64,000 nucleotides of DNA from RGZA01 sp964568585 (GTDB lineage: Bacteria > Pseudomonadota > Alphaproteobacteria > UBA9219 > RGZA01): the NCBI GenBank assembly GCA_964568585.1, contig CAZMQI010000001.1, forward strand, positions 1 to 64,000, written 5' to 3'. The notes beneath the pieces are model-generated. The model was not told where the DNA came from. It ran no database searches and saw only the letters and a program-made list of their open reading frames with translations. Shown here one piece after another: positions 43,158 to 51,828 of this stretch; the stretch's first letter is position 1; each line of letters opens with the position of its first letter. The translations under genes were made by a program, and so were the position numbers.

Positions 43158-44228
43158 TTAAGCAACAATTCCAACGCTCAGCATATCACGCAAAGCCATC
43201 ATTTCCGCCAACACGCCCAGCAATTCTTGACGTTTTTCTGGCGCGATGGATGGTGCTGCTGGTGGCGAGACTTCCTGTTCAAAAGCGGCAACTTCATCAA
43301 GACGCTTCACGGGGATTTCTTCATCCGCCACATCTTGATTGAACTCTTCCTCCTCGAACACTTCTACGCTGACTTCTACTGCGGGTTGCGCTGCGGCACT
43401 TGCCATCACAGGCTGAACAATTTCAGGCAGAGACAACATCGGCAAGCCTTCAACTACCGGCGGCACCAAATCCAATTCCAGCGCCTTGGCAATTCTCACT
43501 TCGGCTTCGGCGACTACGGCTTCCGCCATATCATCTAAGCTTGGTGCGGCAGGGTTAATGATGCGGATGGGTTGAACATTCGCCGAGATTTCTTCATGCA
43601 GCTGCGTAACCACGAACAGCGATTTTTCCATCTGATCGGTTGCTGTGTTTTTTTCTGCTTCAATGCGAACGGTGCTTTGTTCGAATGCGTCACCAAAATG
43701 ATGCGTGCCCATCTTTTCAATGGCGCGCTCCGCAATCTGACCGCCGATGGAACCATAGGCCATGGCAAGCGCGGATGGCGCAGCGGAAGCTGCTTGCAGA
43801 TACGAACCAATGGAAAGCGGCGCAACAGCCTGCAAGGCTTGTTCGAACGGGAAGTTTGGCAGGCTGGCATCCGGCTTTGCATAAGGCGCGAAATTGGCAA
43901 CGGCTTCCTGGCGTTTTTCTTTCAGTAAGCGTTGTACGCCCTTAATCGTATAACCCTGCTTATACAGGTAGTTTTTGATGCGTTTCAGCAGTTCAATATC
44001 TTCGGGGCGATAATAACGGCGGCCACCACCACACTTTAACGGGCGGATTTGGCCGAATTTACTTTCCCAGAAACGCAGCACATGCTGCGGCACATCGATT
44101 TCATCGGAGACTTCGCTGATGGTGCGAAACGCGTGAGAAGATTTTCGTTCGGAAGGATCGCGGTCATCATGAAGTGCAACATCACCAAATTCATTTGATG
44201 CGTCTTGTGTTGCTGAACCCAAATCCAT
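43158..44228 (-). CDS. MerR-family regulator with long C-terminal extension
   Basis: A 356-residue DNA-binding regulator. The MerR winged helix lies at about residues 35-105 (TISEVSDEIDVPQHVLRFWE, GGGRRYYRPEDIELL, GYTIKGVQRLL). The remaining 250 residues are Ala/Val/Glu-rich with no cysteine ligand cluster, so this is not a metal-sensing MerR. It follows ihfA on the same strand in the plsX-fabH-ihfA-merR order shared by many alphaproteobacteria, where this gene is an uncharacterised MerR member. It ends 108 nt before the tRNA-Pro gene. Confidence 0.88.
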   Translation of the reverse strand: MDLGSATQDASNEFGDVALHDDRDPSERKSSHAFRTISEVSDEIDVPQHVLRFWESKFGQIRPLKCGGGRRYYRPEDIELLKRIKNYLYKQGYTIKGVQRLLKEKRQEAVANFAPYAKPDASLPNFPFEQALQAVAPLSIGSYLQAASAAPSALAMAYGSIGGQIAERAIEKMGTHHFGDAFEQSTVRIEAEKNTATDQMEKSLFVVTQLHEEISANVQPIRIINPAAPSLDDMAEAVVAEAEVRIAKALELDLVPPVVEGLPMLSLPEIVQPVMASAAAQPAVEVSVEVFEEEEFNQDVADEEIPVKRLDEVAAFEQEVSPPAAPSIAPEKRQELLGVLAEMMALRDMLSVGIVA

Positions 44229-44286
44229 TGAACGACCTCCCTAGCTTATTTAGTTTTTAATTTTTTGTAGTTTTTTAGCTTTAGTC

Positions 44287-44625
44287 TTATTGCGCCTTGG
44301 TCTCTGATTTTTGCCCGTCACTTTTTTGATTAATGCGATCTTTCAAAACATGCGATGCGCGGAACACCAATACACGGCGTGGCTTGATGGGTACTTCTTC
44401 GCCGGTCTTGGGGTTGCGACCAACGCGTTCATTCTTTTGACGAACCGCGAATGTGCCAAAGGATGACAGCTTCACAGTGTCATCGGCAATGAGTGCGAGA
44501 CTGATTTCTTCCAACACCGTTTCCACCAATACAGCGGATTCATTGCGCGAAAGACCAACTTCTTGGTACACAGACTCGCTTAAGTCCGCGCGCGTTATGG
44601 TTCGTTCTGTTTGATGGTCGGCCAT
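44287..44625 (-). CDS. ihfA: Integration host factor subunit alpha
   Basis: A 112-residue HU/IHF protein that bends DNA as a heterodimer with IhfB. The core ITRADLSESVYQEVGLSRNES and the DNA-intercalating arm (GRNPKTGEEVPIKPRRVLVF) are present. The start MADHQTERT is chosen because GAGAGGTG precedes it; a frame from 44658 would add eleven residues. It follows fabH and precedes the MerR gene. Confidence 0.95.
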   Translation of the reverse strand: MADHQTERTITRADLSESVYQEVGLSRNESAVLVETVLEEISLALIADDTVKLSSFGTFAVRQKNERVGRNPKTGEEVPIKPRRVLVFRASHVLKDRINQKSDGQKSETKAQ

Positions 44626-44721
44626 GTCAGCACCTCTCGATTCAGGTATATTTATCAAGATGGTAAACTGATTTGGGTGATTTGGAGAAGCAAAAAACGC
44701 GACGCGGACTAAATCGAATAA

Positions 44722-45699
44722 TTACCAGCGAAGTAGTACCGCACCCCAAGTGAATCCCCCGCCAAGAGCTTCTAGAACCATCAACTGGCCGGGCTTAAAG
44801 CGGCCTTCGGCAACGGCGCTGGCCAATGCCAAGGGGATGGATGCGGCGGAGGTGTTGCCATGTTTGTCCACGGTCACAATCACCTTTTCCATGGGCATGG
44901 AAAGCTTCTCGGCGGTTGCGTTCAGGATGCGGAGGTTGGCTTGGTGCGGCACCAACCAATCGAGATCAGCAACGGTCATATTATTGGAGCCAAGCGCGTG
45001 CAGCACCACATCGGCCATATGGTCAACGGCATGGCGGAATACTTCGCGGCCCTGCATCTTGATGCTGCCGACATTTTTGCTGGTGGATGGGCCGCCGTTT
45101 ACATAGAGCAAGTCATGCATACGGCCATCGGAGAAAAGATGGGACGACAGAATACCGCGGTCGGACGTATCGCCCTTCCCGGTTTCGGCCTGCAAGACAA
45201 CCGCGCCTGCACCGTCACCAAATAAAATACAGGTGGTGCGGTCATTCCAATCAAGCAAACGGCTCATGGTCTCTGCGCCAATCACCAATACCTTGCGAAC
45301 CAAGCCGCCCTTGATCATCTGGTCGGCAATGGTCAGCGCATAAATGAAACCGGAGCATACGGCTTGTACATCGAATGCAAAGCCGCGATGCATACCCAAA
45401 TTCATTTGTACGCGCGTTGCTGTGGCGGGGAATGTTTCATCGGGCGTTGTGGTAGCAACGATAATCGCGTCAATCGCGTCAATGCCAAGACCTGCATGGG
45501 CAAGCGCGGCTTGCGCTGCTTTGGTTGCTAGATCGGAGGTTTTTTCGCCTTCGGCGGCCACATGGCGTTGTTTGATGCCGGTGCGCTGGGTAATCCATTC
45601 ATCGTTGGTTTCAACACGAACCGCGATCTCTGCATTCGTTAGGATTTTTTCCGGAAGTGCAGCACCAACGCCTTTGATCACTGAACGCAACATGGTCAT
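44722..45699 (-). CDS. fabH: 3-oxoacyl-[ACP] synthase III FabH
   Basis: Condenses acetyl-CoA with malonyl-ACP to start fatty-acid synthesis. The 325 residues have the thiolase fold; the catalytic triad can be located as C115 (QAVCSGF), His in WLVPHQANLRI and Asn in KHGNTSAAS. The start overlaps the plsX stop by 4 nt (ATGA), indicating translational coupling. Confidence 0.97.
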   Translation of the reverse strand: MTMLRSVIKGVGAALPEKILTNAEIAVRVETNDEWITQRTGIKQRHVAAEGEKTSDLATKAAQAALAHAGLGIDAIDAIIVATTTPDETFPATATRVQMNLGMHRGFAFDVQAVCSGFIYALTIADQMIKGGLVRKVLVIGAETMSRLLDWNDRTTCILFGDGAGAVVLQAETGKGDTSDRGILSSHLFSDGRMHDLLYVNGGPSTSKNVGSIKMQGREVFRHAVDHMADVVLHALGSNNMTVADLDWLVPHQANLRILNATAEKLSMPMEKVIVTVDKHGNTSAASIPLALASAVAEGRFKPGQLMVLEALGGGFTWGAVLLRW

Positions 45700-46763
45700 G
45701 GCAGCACTTCACCTTCAATGGCTTTGGGCACGGCTCCACCATTCGGCAACGCGCCATATAATTTCGCGAATTCGTCTTTGATACGTTCGTTCAAACCTTC
45801 TTCAATCAATTGCGCAGCAACCAACACCGAATTGGTGAAGCCACGCGCATCGGTACCGCCATGGCTTTTCACGCACACGCCCTGCAATCCAACCAGCATC
45901 GCACCGTTATATGCACGGGGATCCATCCGCGCCTTCATTTGCATGAAGGCACCGCGTGCCAACAACGCGCCGATTTTAGCAAGGATGGAAGTCTGCAATG
46001 CTTCTTTGAGGAAGTTCGCGCACAGCTTAGCCGTACCTTCGATGGTTTTGAGTGTGATGTTGCCGGTAAAGCCATCGGTTACAACCACATCAACATCGCC
46101 ATGCGGGATTTGATCGGCTTCGACATAGCCGATGAATTTTCCATGCAGCGGTGTTTCACGCAAAATGGCAGCAGCAGCACGCAATTCATCGTGCCCCTTC
46201 ATTTCTTCACTACCGATATTCAACAGACCGATGCGCGGCGTCTGCATATGCAGCGCTGCCCGTGCATATAAACTGCCCATAATTGCGAATTGCACCAGAT
46301 TATCGGCATCGCATTCCAAATTGGCGCCCATATCGAGCATCACGCAGCGGCCCGTCATGGTTGGCACGGTTGATACAATCGCAGGGCGATCAATTCCTGG
46401 AAGGGAGCCAAGCACCAAACGCGCCATCGCCATCAATGCACCGGTGTTACCCGCGCTGACGATGCCTTGCGCGTTACCATCAGCAACTGCATTAATTGCT
46501 AAACGCATGCTGGAATTGCGGCCTTGGCGCAGCGCAGCCGAAGGCTTCATATCACCCGGAATACTATCCGGTGTGTGATGGAAGATTGCATTGGAAAGAA
46601 TGGCATGTCGCGCAATAAGCGGACGCACGCGTGCTTCATCACCATAAATACGGAAACGAATATTGGGATTGACGATAAGCGCCGCAGCAGCGCCATCGAT
46701 GACTGCATCGGGGGCCTTGTCCCCGCCCATAGCATCAAGCGCAATGATTATTGGTTGAGGCAT
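45696..46763 (-). CDS. plsX: Phosphate acyltransferase PlsX
   Basis: Makes acyl-phosphate from acyl-ACP for phospholipid synthesis. It has 355 residues, starting MPQPIIIALDAMGGDKAPDAV, with GLLNIGSEEMKGHDE and VVTDGFTGNITLKTIEG as family markers. GGGAA lies before the ATG. It leads the plsX-fabH-ihfA-merR cluster, with rpmF 65 nt upstream on the same strand. Confidence 0.97.
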   Translation of the reverse strand: MPQPIIIALDAMGGDKAPDAVIDGAAAALIVNPNIRFRIYGDEARVRPLIARHAILSNAIFHHTPDSIPGDMKPSAALRQGRNSSMRLAINAVADGNAQGIVSAGNTGALMAMARLVLGSLPGIDRPAIVSTVPTMTGRCVMLDMGANLECDADNLVQFAIMGSLYARAALHMQTPRIGLLNIGSEEMKGHDELRAAAAILRETPLHGKFIGYVEADQIPHGDVDVVVTDGFTGNITLKTIEGTAKLCANFLKEALQTSILAKIGALLARGAFMQMKARMDPRAYNGAMLVGLQGVCVKSHGGTDARGFTNSVLVAAQLIEEGLNERIKDEFAKLYGALPNGGAVPKAIEGEVLP

Positions 46764-46828
46764 AGATATTCCCGAATTGGGAGGCCAACAAAAAACGCGG
46801 CCAGAAAACTAAGAGGCAAGCTGCCGAA

Positions 46829-47020
46829 TTAGGCAGCGGCCTTATCTTGCTTGCTGTTAACCTGACGGCTATCGTAGTAACCGCATGAACCACACACATG
46901 GTGTGGGCGTTTGATTTCACCGCAATTAGCGCATTCAGATGTGCCAACGGATTTCAATGCGTGGTGCGAGCGGCGCATGTTACGCACGGACTTGCTGGTT
47001 TTTCTCTTTGGAACTGCCAT
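46829..47020 (-). CDS. rpmF: 50S ribosomal protein L32
   Basis: A 63-residue protein starting MAVPKRKTSKSVRNMRRSHH, diagnostic of L32. It is the zinc-binding type with two Cys pairs (CANC and CGSC). The classic yceD-rpmF-plsX order is interrupted here by the NDUFA9-like gene on the other strand. Confidence 0.96.
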   Translation of the reverse strand: MAVPKRKTSKSVRNMRRSHHALKSVGTSECANCGEIKRPHHVCGSCGYYDSRQVNSKQDKAAA

Positions 47021-47188
47021 ATCGGTAACCTTTATTGTTTAAAATCGTGCTGTTTATTACCTAACAGACGGGGGAAAAGCAAGAACATCCTTCACGTCTT
47101 GTGATATTAATGTTTTTATTAATTAATCCTGCACTTTTCGAACCGTTAATGCCGACTAACTCGCTAATAAAGCATGGAGAAGCTAATG

Positions 47189-48157
47189 TCCCAATCAAGC
47201 CCTAGCCAGCAGCCACCCACGCAGAATCTGGCCACTATTTTTGGTGGTTCTGGCTTTGTAGGCCGTCATATTGCCGCAGCACTGCATGCAGCAGGATGGC
47301 GGGTGCGGATTGCTAGCCGCAATGCATCGCGCGCAAAACACTTAGCCAGCATCGGTGATGCGATTGAATTCGTTGACTGTAATATAACTTCGCAACCCTC
47401 TGTCGACCAAGCGGTCCAAGGCTCTCACGCTATCGTCAACTGCGTTGGTATTCTTGGAAAAAGTGGCGTACAAAATTTTGATGGCATTCATGTGGATGGC
47501 ACAGCCCATATCGCCAAGGCGGCACAAAAAAATAACATCACCCACTTCGTTCACATTTCAGCGATTGGCGCAGATGCACATGGAATATCATCCTATGCAA
47601 AGACCAAAGGGCTTGGCGAATACGAAGTTTTAAAAACCGTCCCTACCGCTATTATCCTTCGGCCATCGATTGTGTTTGGGCCTGAAGACTCCTTCTTCAA
47701 CCGCTTTGCAGCGATGGCACAACTATCCCCTTTCCTTCCAGCGATTGGCGGCGGCACCACAAAATTCCAACCTGTGTTTGTCGATGATATTGCGGATGCT
47801 GTGATCGCAGCATTATCAGGCAAAGCGATCAACGGCGCCATTTATGAATGTGGCGGGCAAGAGATATTCACCTTCAAGGAACTAATGCAACGTGTTGCAA
47901 CCTATACCGGCCGAAACACCATGCCGCTGTCATTACCGATATGGTTTGCAAAACTTCTGGCAATCGGCACAAAACCATTTCCGCTCAGCATGCGCCCGAT
48001 TACCTATGATCAGGTATTATTACTCAAGAACGATAATGTGGTGAGCGCAGCTGCCATCCACGAAAAACGAACACTGCATAGCCTAGGCATTCTGCATCCC
48101 AAACACATTGACGATGTGGTGCCGCAGTATCTTACCAAGTTCAGACCCGTTAGCTGA
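47189..48157 (+). CDS. NDUFA9-like NAD(P)-binding protein (complex I subunit family)
   Basis: A 322-residue extended-SDR protein related to mitochondrial complex I subunit NDUFA9. The dinucleotide motif is GGSGFVGRHIAAAL near residue 18. Further family stretches are HVDGTAHIAKAAQ, ISAIGADAHGISSYAKTKGLGE and RPSIVFGPEDSFFNRFA. The ATG at 47189 is preferred because GGAGA lies 8 nt upstream; an alternative start at 47174 would use that sequence as coding. The gene sits inside what is otherwise the yceD-rpmF-plsX block, on the opposite strand. Confidence 0.88.
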   Translation, partial: SQSSPSQQPPTQNLATIFGGSGFVGRHIAAALHAAGWRVRIASRNASRAKHLASIGDAIEFVDCNITSQPSVDQAVQGSHAIVNCVGILGKSGVQNFDGIHVDGTAHIAKAAQKNNITHFVHISAIGADAHGISSYAKTKGLGEYEVLKTVPTAIILRPSIVFGPEDSFFNRFAAMAQLSPFLPAIGGGTTKFQPVFVDDIADAVIAALSGKAINGAIYECGGQEIFTFKELMQRVATYTGRNTMPLSLPIWFAKLLAIGTKPFPLSMRPITYDQVLLLKNDNVVSAAAIHEKRTLHSLGILHPKHIDDVVPQYLTKFRPVS

Positions 48158-48160
48158 TAG

Positions 48161-48718
48161 TTACTTCTTCTGCTTTTCGTCGTTCTTCTTCGCGCGGAAT
48201 TCCGCAAGCACGGCGAATGGATTAACAGGTTTTGCGTCCACTTCAACGCTCGCATGTTTGGGCACCTCGAATACCACACCGGGTTTGCGCGGATGCGGGT
48301 CAATCGCCAACGCAAGATGCTGCGCCGTTAACTCGCCAATATCGATATCGCCATTGGGTGAAATGGGATCGGGCGAATTATCATCATCGATATCCACTTC
48401 GTCCGCTTTGGGGATGGTATCGGGGCGGGCGAAGTACGCAGTGAATTCTTCTTCAACCAAGGCTTCAAACGGTTCCAGTGTAACAACGCAATCTTGCACG
48501 ACAGTGGCTTCAAACCGCCCCTTCACTTCAACCATTTCACCTGAATGAATGCGTTGTAGATGCAGCTTTGCATTCAGGTTTTTCAAAGCAACAACACCCA
48601 TGCGCTTGGCTAAGGCATCCAATTCTTCTTCATTGGCTTCGATGCGTTCATCCATTTCATGATTACGCAATTTATCGACCGGAAATAGCCGCGAAAATTC
48701 TACATCTGTATGTTGCAT
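48161..48718 (-). CDS. YceD/DUF177 family protein
   Basis: A 185-residue cytoplasmic protein of the YceD (DUF177) family, linked to 23S rRNA/L32 biogenesis in other bacteria. The central part carries the conserved V-x-G-x-x-x-A-T-V-x-Q-D-C-V-V-T-L-E-P-F motif. The C-terminus is charged and Lys-rich. It is 21 nt downstream of the UQCC1-like gene and in the same operon. Convergent with the NDUFA9-like gene (3 nt between stops). Confidence 0.88.
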   Translation of the reverse strand: MQHTDVEFSRLFPVDKLRNHEMDERIEANEEELDALAKRMGVVALKNLNAKLHLQRIHSGEMVEVKGRFEATVVQDCVVTLEPFEALVEEEFTAYFARPDTIPKADEVDIDDDNSPDPISPNGDIDIGELTAQHLALAIDPHPRKPGVVFEVPKHASVEVDAKPVNPFAVLAEFRAKKNDEKQKK

Positions 48719-48739
48719 TTAATTTAAATCCCCAGAAAC

Positions 48740-49273
48740 TTAAACGATCGATTTAAAAGATATTTTTCCGTCCAAAAGGTCTGCCGTATGTTGCGCCGCG
48801 AGCGCTTGCGTTTGCGTTTCAATATAGTCACGCATCATGTCCAGTTTGGCAAGGTCTGTTGAACTGGCGCCATACAGGTTCTTATCAAGCGCACGCAGGA
48901 TTTCTTTTTTATCGGCGCTGTTCAACGCGGCATCATAGGCATTCATGCGGCCATAAAAGCCTTCCATGAAAAGCTTCATGCGTTTGACAACGCCAACATC
49001 GCCAACTCCCATTTCACGCAAAGTGCGGTCCAGATCGCTGACCATGAAATCCATGAGCGCCTGTTTCACCGACTGCCCTTCAGTCCCTAAACGGCGCATG
49101 ACCAGCAGCATATGCAGGATGAGCGATTCAAACCGTGTCTCGAAATCATCGCTTAGCCCGAAACGAACAAAAAAATCTTTGGACCGCGCCTGCGCCATGA
49201 TGGCGCCATAAAGCACAGCGATTTTATGCGCGTCCGGTTCATTTTTTAGAAAGAGTTTGAAAAAGCTTTTCAT
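48740..49273 (-). CDS. Ubiquinol-cytochrome c chaperone family protein (CBP3/UQCC1-like)
   Basis: A 177-residue protein of the family that includes yeast Cbp3 and human UQCC1, assembly factors for the cytochrome bc1 complex. The visible core is the stretch FETRFESLILHMLLVMRRL, then FMVSDLDRTLREMGVGD and MKLFMEGFYGRMNAYDAAL. It opens a two-gene operon with yceD. bamE is divergent, with only 37 nt between starts. Confidence 0.88.
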   Translation of the reverse strand: MKSFFKLFLKNEPDAHKIAVLYGAIMAQARSKDFFVRFGLSDDFETRFESLILHMLLVMRRLGTEGQSVKQALMDFMVSDLDRTLREMGVGDVGVVKRMKLFMEGFYGRMNAYDAALNSADKKEILRALDKNLYGASSTDLAKLDMMRDYIETQTQALAAQHTADLLDGKISFKSIV

Positions 49274-49310
49274 AAGGGTATGTTCTTACAAAATTGTTTT
49301 ACGGTTCGCC

Positions 49311-49772
49311 ATGTTTATCTTCCATTTCCTGACTACCACTGCAACTGTGCTTATGTTGGGCTTAACCCTCGCATCATGCACCCCAACAATTGCCAAGCGC
49401 GGCAATACGATTGAGGACGACCAGTTACAGCAGATCAAAGTCGGCGAAAGTACCCGCGAAGACGTTGCCAAGGTTTTGGGCACCCCCACACAGATGGCAA
49501 CCTTTGATGACAAGACATGGTATTACATTGGCCAGCGCACTGAAAAAGAAGCGTTCTTTGATCCTGAATTGAAAGAACAGAAAATCGTGACCGTGGAATT
49601 CACGCCCGAAGGAAAAGTGTTGTCGGTGAATAAGTCCGGCGCGGAACTCGCCAAGGACATCGACCCTATCAAAGGCAAGACACCAACTTATGGTAAGGAC
49701 ATCACCATTCTGCAACAATTGCTCGGCAATATCGGTCGCCCAAGCGTACCCAAGGGTAAAGAAGGCAGATAG
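49311..49772 (+). CDS. bamE: BamE (SmpA/OmlA) family outer-membrane lipoprotein
   Basis: A subunit of the beta-barrel assembly machinery. The 153-residue product has a lipoprotein signal ending in the lipobox LASC (Cys about residue 23), then a SmpA/OmlA domain with GESTREDVAKVLGTP, TWYYIGQRTEK and VEFTPEGKVLSV. Start at 49311 is chosen because it places the lipobox correctly; an upstream in-frame ATG at 49257 overlaps the divergent gene. Converges with the N-formylglutamate amidohydrolase gene (2 nt between stops). Confidence 0.9.
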   Translation: MFIFHFLTTTATVLMLGLTLASCTPTIAKRGNTIEDDQLQQIKVGESTREDVAKVLGTPTQMATFDDKTWYYIGQRTEKEAFFDPELKEQKIVTVEFTPEGKVLSVNKSGAELAKDIDPIKGKTPTYGKDITILQQLLGNIGRPSVPKGKEGR

Positions 49773-49774
49773 TT

Positions 49775-50635
49775 TTATTCAGCAGCCATTTGTTCTGGCT
49801 GCGACTGCACCGCAATCCACGCCGTGATGTCATGAATCAATTTCGATAAATCATGCTTCAGCGCTGTAAAATTCGCAGATTTATCCAGCGTATCTTCGTT
49901 CATATACAATGCGCGGTTTATCTCGAGTTGCACACTGTGGAATCCGATGCGCGGATGACCGTAGCGACGCACAATTTCAACGCCCTTATATGGATCATTA
50001 TGTGCAACGGTATAACCCAAATGACGCAATGAACTGGCAATCAGCTTGATGAATTCAGGTTCAGATGACGAGCCATCACGGTCGCCGATGATAAAATCAG
50101 GGCGCGTTGTCGAAACCGCATGCGATGGCATGGAATGGCAATTCAAATGCCAGACCGCGCCAAATGTTTTGTGCGTATCATCTACGATTTGTTTCAATGC
50201 AGCATGATACGGCGCATAGCATTCCTGTAACCGTTTTTGAATCTCGGTGGATGATAGTTTTGAAGCGTATACCGATTGCCCCCTGCATAAATGTCGAATG
50301 AGGCCATAGCCGGCAAAGCTACGTTCCGTCGGCTCCAACGCGAATGGCAACACACCGGAAATCATGGTGGGGTCCAAATCATCCATCGCACGATTCACAT
50401 CGATATAGCTGCGCGTGAAATTCGCCTTCAGGAATGTCGCGCCCAGTGATGGCGCGAAGGAGAATAATTCGTCGACATAACTGTCTTCAGTTTGACGCAG
50501 CCAGAATTGCGGGATGATATAATGAAAATCTTCGGGATAATGGGTGCCACTATGCGGGCTATCAAGCACCAAGGGCACCGCCTGCCCTTGCGGCACACTC
50601 ACTTCAAACATAGGCGATGATAATACATTACGCAT
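49775..50635 (-). CDS. N-formylglutamate amidohydrolase family protein
   Basis: A 286-residue hydrolase of the N-formylglutamate deformylase family (HutG-type fold). Motifs visible: LDSPHSGTHYPEDF, VDELFSFAPSLGATFL, WHLNCHSMPSHAV (metal ligands), and VQLEINRALYMNE. Histidine-degradation genes are absent, so the substrate may be another formyl- or acyl-amino acid. Its start overlaps the stop of the upstream 77-residue gene by 1 nt. Confidence 0.9.
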   Translation of the reverse strand: MRNVLSSPMFEVSVPQGQAVPLVLDSPHSGTHYPEDFHYIIPQFWLRQTEDSYVDELFSFAPSLGATFLKANFTRSYIDVNRAMDDLDPTMISGVLPFALEPTERSFAGYGLIRHLCRGQSVYASKLSSTEIQKRLQECYAPYHAALKQIVDDTHKTFGAVWHLNCHSMPSHAVSTTRPDFIIGDRDGSSSEPEFIKLIASSLRHLGYTVAHNDPYKGVEIVRRYGHPRIGFHSVQLEINRALYMNEDTLDKSANFTALKHDLSKLIHDITAWIAVQSQPEQMAAE

Positions 50636-50868
50636 TACTGCGATACTCCCACCGTACAGCTAGGGTTATTGCACGTAGAGTTTTTTACCATGAATGCACC
50701 GCATTTGGGGCACTGTACGGTATCTTGAACTGGGATTTGCTTGGATGCAGCTTTTTTATCCATCGGCGTAGATGAAAATGGTGCAGTCACGGGTTTGTCA
50801 TCACGCGCCATGCGTCTGACACCACTAACCACAATCATCGCCAGAATACCGAACAGGATCCATTGCAT
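50635..50868 (-). CDS. Small membrane-anchored zinc-ribbon protein
   Basis: An unnamed 77-residue protein. Residues 1-17 are hydrophobic (MQWILFGILAMIVVSGV), then a basic segment and a linker. The C-terminus has C-P-K-C and a second Cys pair spaced as C-x5-C (CNNPSC), consistent with a small zinc ribbon. It is the first gene of a pair with N-formylglutamate amidohydrolase. Function unknown. Confidence 0.72.
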   Translation of the reverse strand: MQWILFGILAMIVVSGVRRMARDDKPVTAPFSSTPMDKKAASKQIPVQDTVQCPKCGAFMVKNSTCNNPSCTVGVSQ

Positions 50869-50982
50869 AAGCTTATTCTAATTCCATATTAAAGGACTGT
50901 CACGCGCGGAAATATGTGGATTATAAATACTCTGTACTATTTTAGTGTACTATTCTGACAGAGCCTTATAACGTTTTGTCTT

Positions 50983-51828
50983 ATGAACAACGACGCCGCA
51001 CCATCGTTTATTACTGTACAGGGACGTTATGGCAAATTCATGGTCAATCGCCATGATGTGTTCGTTGGCAAATCACTGATTCATTACGGCGAATATATCG
51101 AACACGAATGGCAATTGATGCAACGCTTCATCAGCGAAGGCGATTGCGTATTGGATGTCGGCGCGAATATCGGCGGCTTTTCGGTGCCCATGGCACGTAA
51201 AGTCGGCATATCGGGCAGCGTTCATGCGTTTGAACCACAACCAGAACTATATAAATGTCTGGTGGAAAACGGCGCAGCGAATGATTTACCGCAGCTTATA
51301 ACCCATATCGAAGGCTTGGGCGACACAGCCAGCACCATCGAAACCGCGGTGCCGGATTATGATGTGCAGAACAATCTTGGCGCGTTTTCCTTTGATAGCA
51401 AGGGCGATGATTTGAAAATTAAGATCATCCCGCTGGATAGCTTATCGCTTCCCAAAATATCCTTCATCAAAATAGATATTGAAGGCATGGAATTAAAGGC
51501 ACTGATGGGCGGCGAGCAAACCATAAAACGCAACCGCCCCGTCATGTATATCGAGAATGATAAACCCGAAGGCGCATCGGAGCTGATTAAATGGCTGGAA
51601 CAGCACCGTTACCGTTTATGGTGGCACACGGCGCGGCTATTCAATCCCGATAACTTCAATAAGATTTCAGAGAATATCTTCCGTGGCTTCCGCACCGTGA
51701 ATATGATTTGTCTGCCCATGGAACGGATTGACTTACTCCCCCTCGTCCCAACTGTGTTGCGCCCCGTGAAGGATGGCGAAGAAACAAAATTGATGCTGGA
51801 TGGCACAATCGACAGCTATTGTTTTTAA
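50983..51828 (+). CDS. FkbM-family methyltransferase
   Basis: A 281-residue SAM-dependent O-methyltransferase of the FkbM type, often acting on sugars of polysaccharides or lipids. Motif I reads VLDVGANIGGFSVPMA, followed by the acidic residue in HAFEPQPELY, and ISFIKIDIEGMELKALMGG is the signature that follows. No glycosyltransferase is adjacent, so the substrate is unknown. Converges with uvrB with zero gap between stops. Confidence 0.86.
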   Translation: MNNDAAPSFITVQGRYGKFMVNRHDVFVGKSLIHYGEYIEHEWQLMQRFISEGDCVLDVGANIGGFSVPMARKVGISGSVHAFEPQPELYKCLVENGAANDLPQLITHIEGLGDTASTIETAVPDYDVQNNLGAFSFDSKGDDLKIKIIPLDSLSLPKISFIKIDIEGMELKALMGGEQTIKRNRPVMYIENDKPEGASELIKWLEQHRYRLWWHTARLFNPDNFNKISENIFRGFRTVNMICLPMERIDLLPLVPTVLRPVKDGEETKLMLDGTIDSYCF

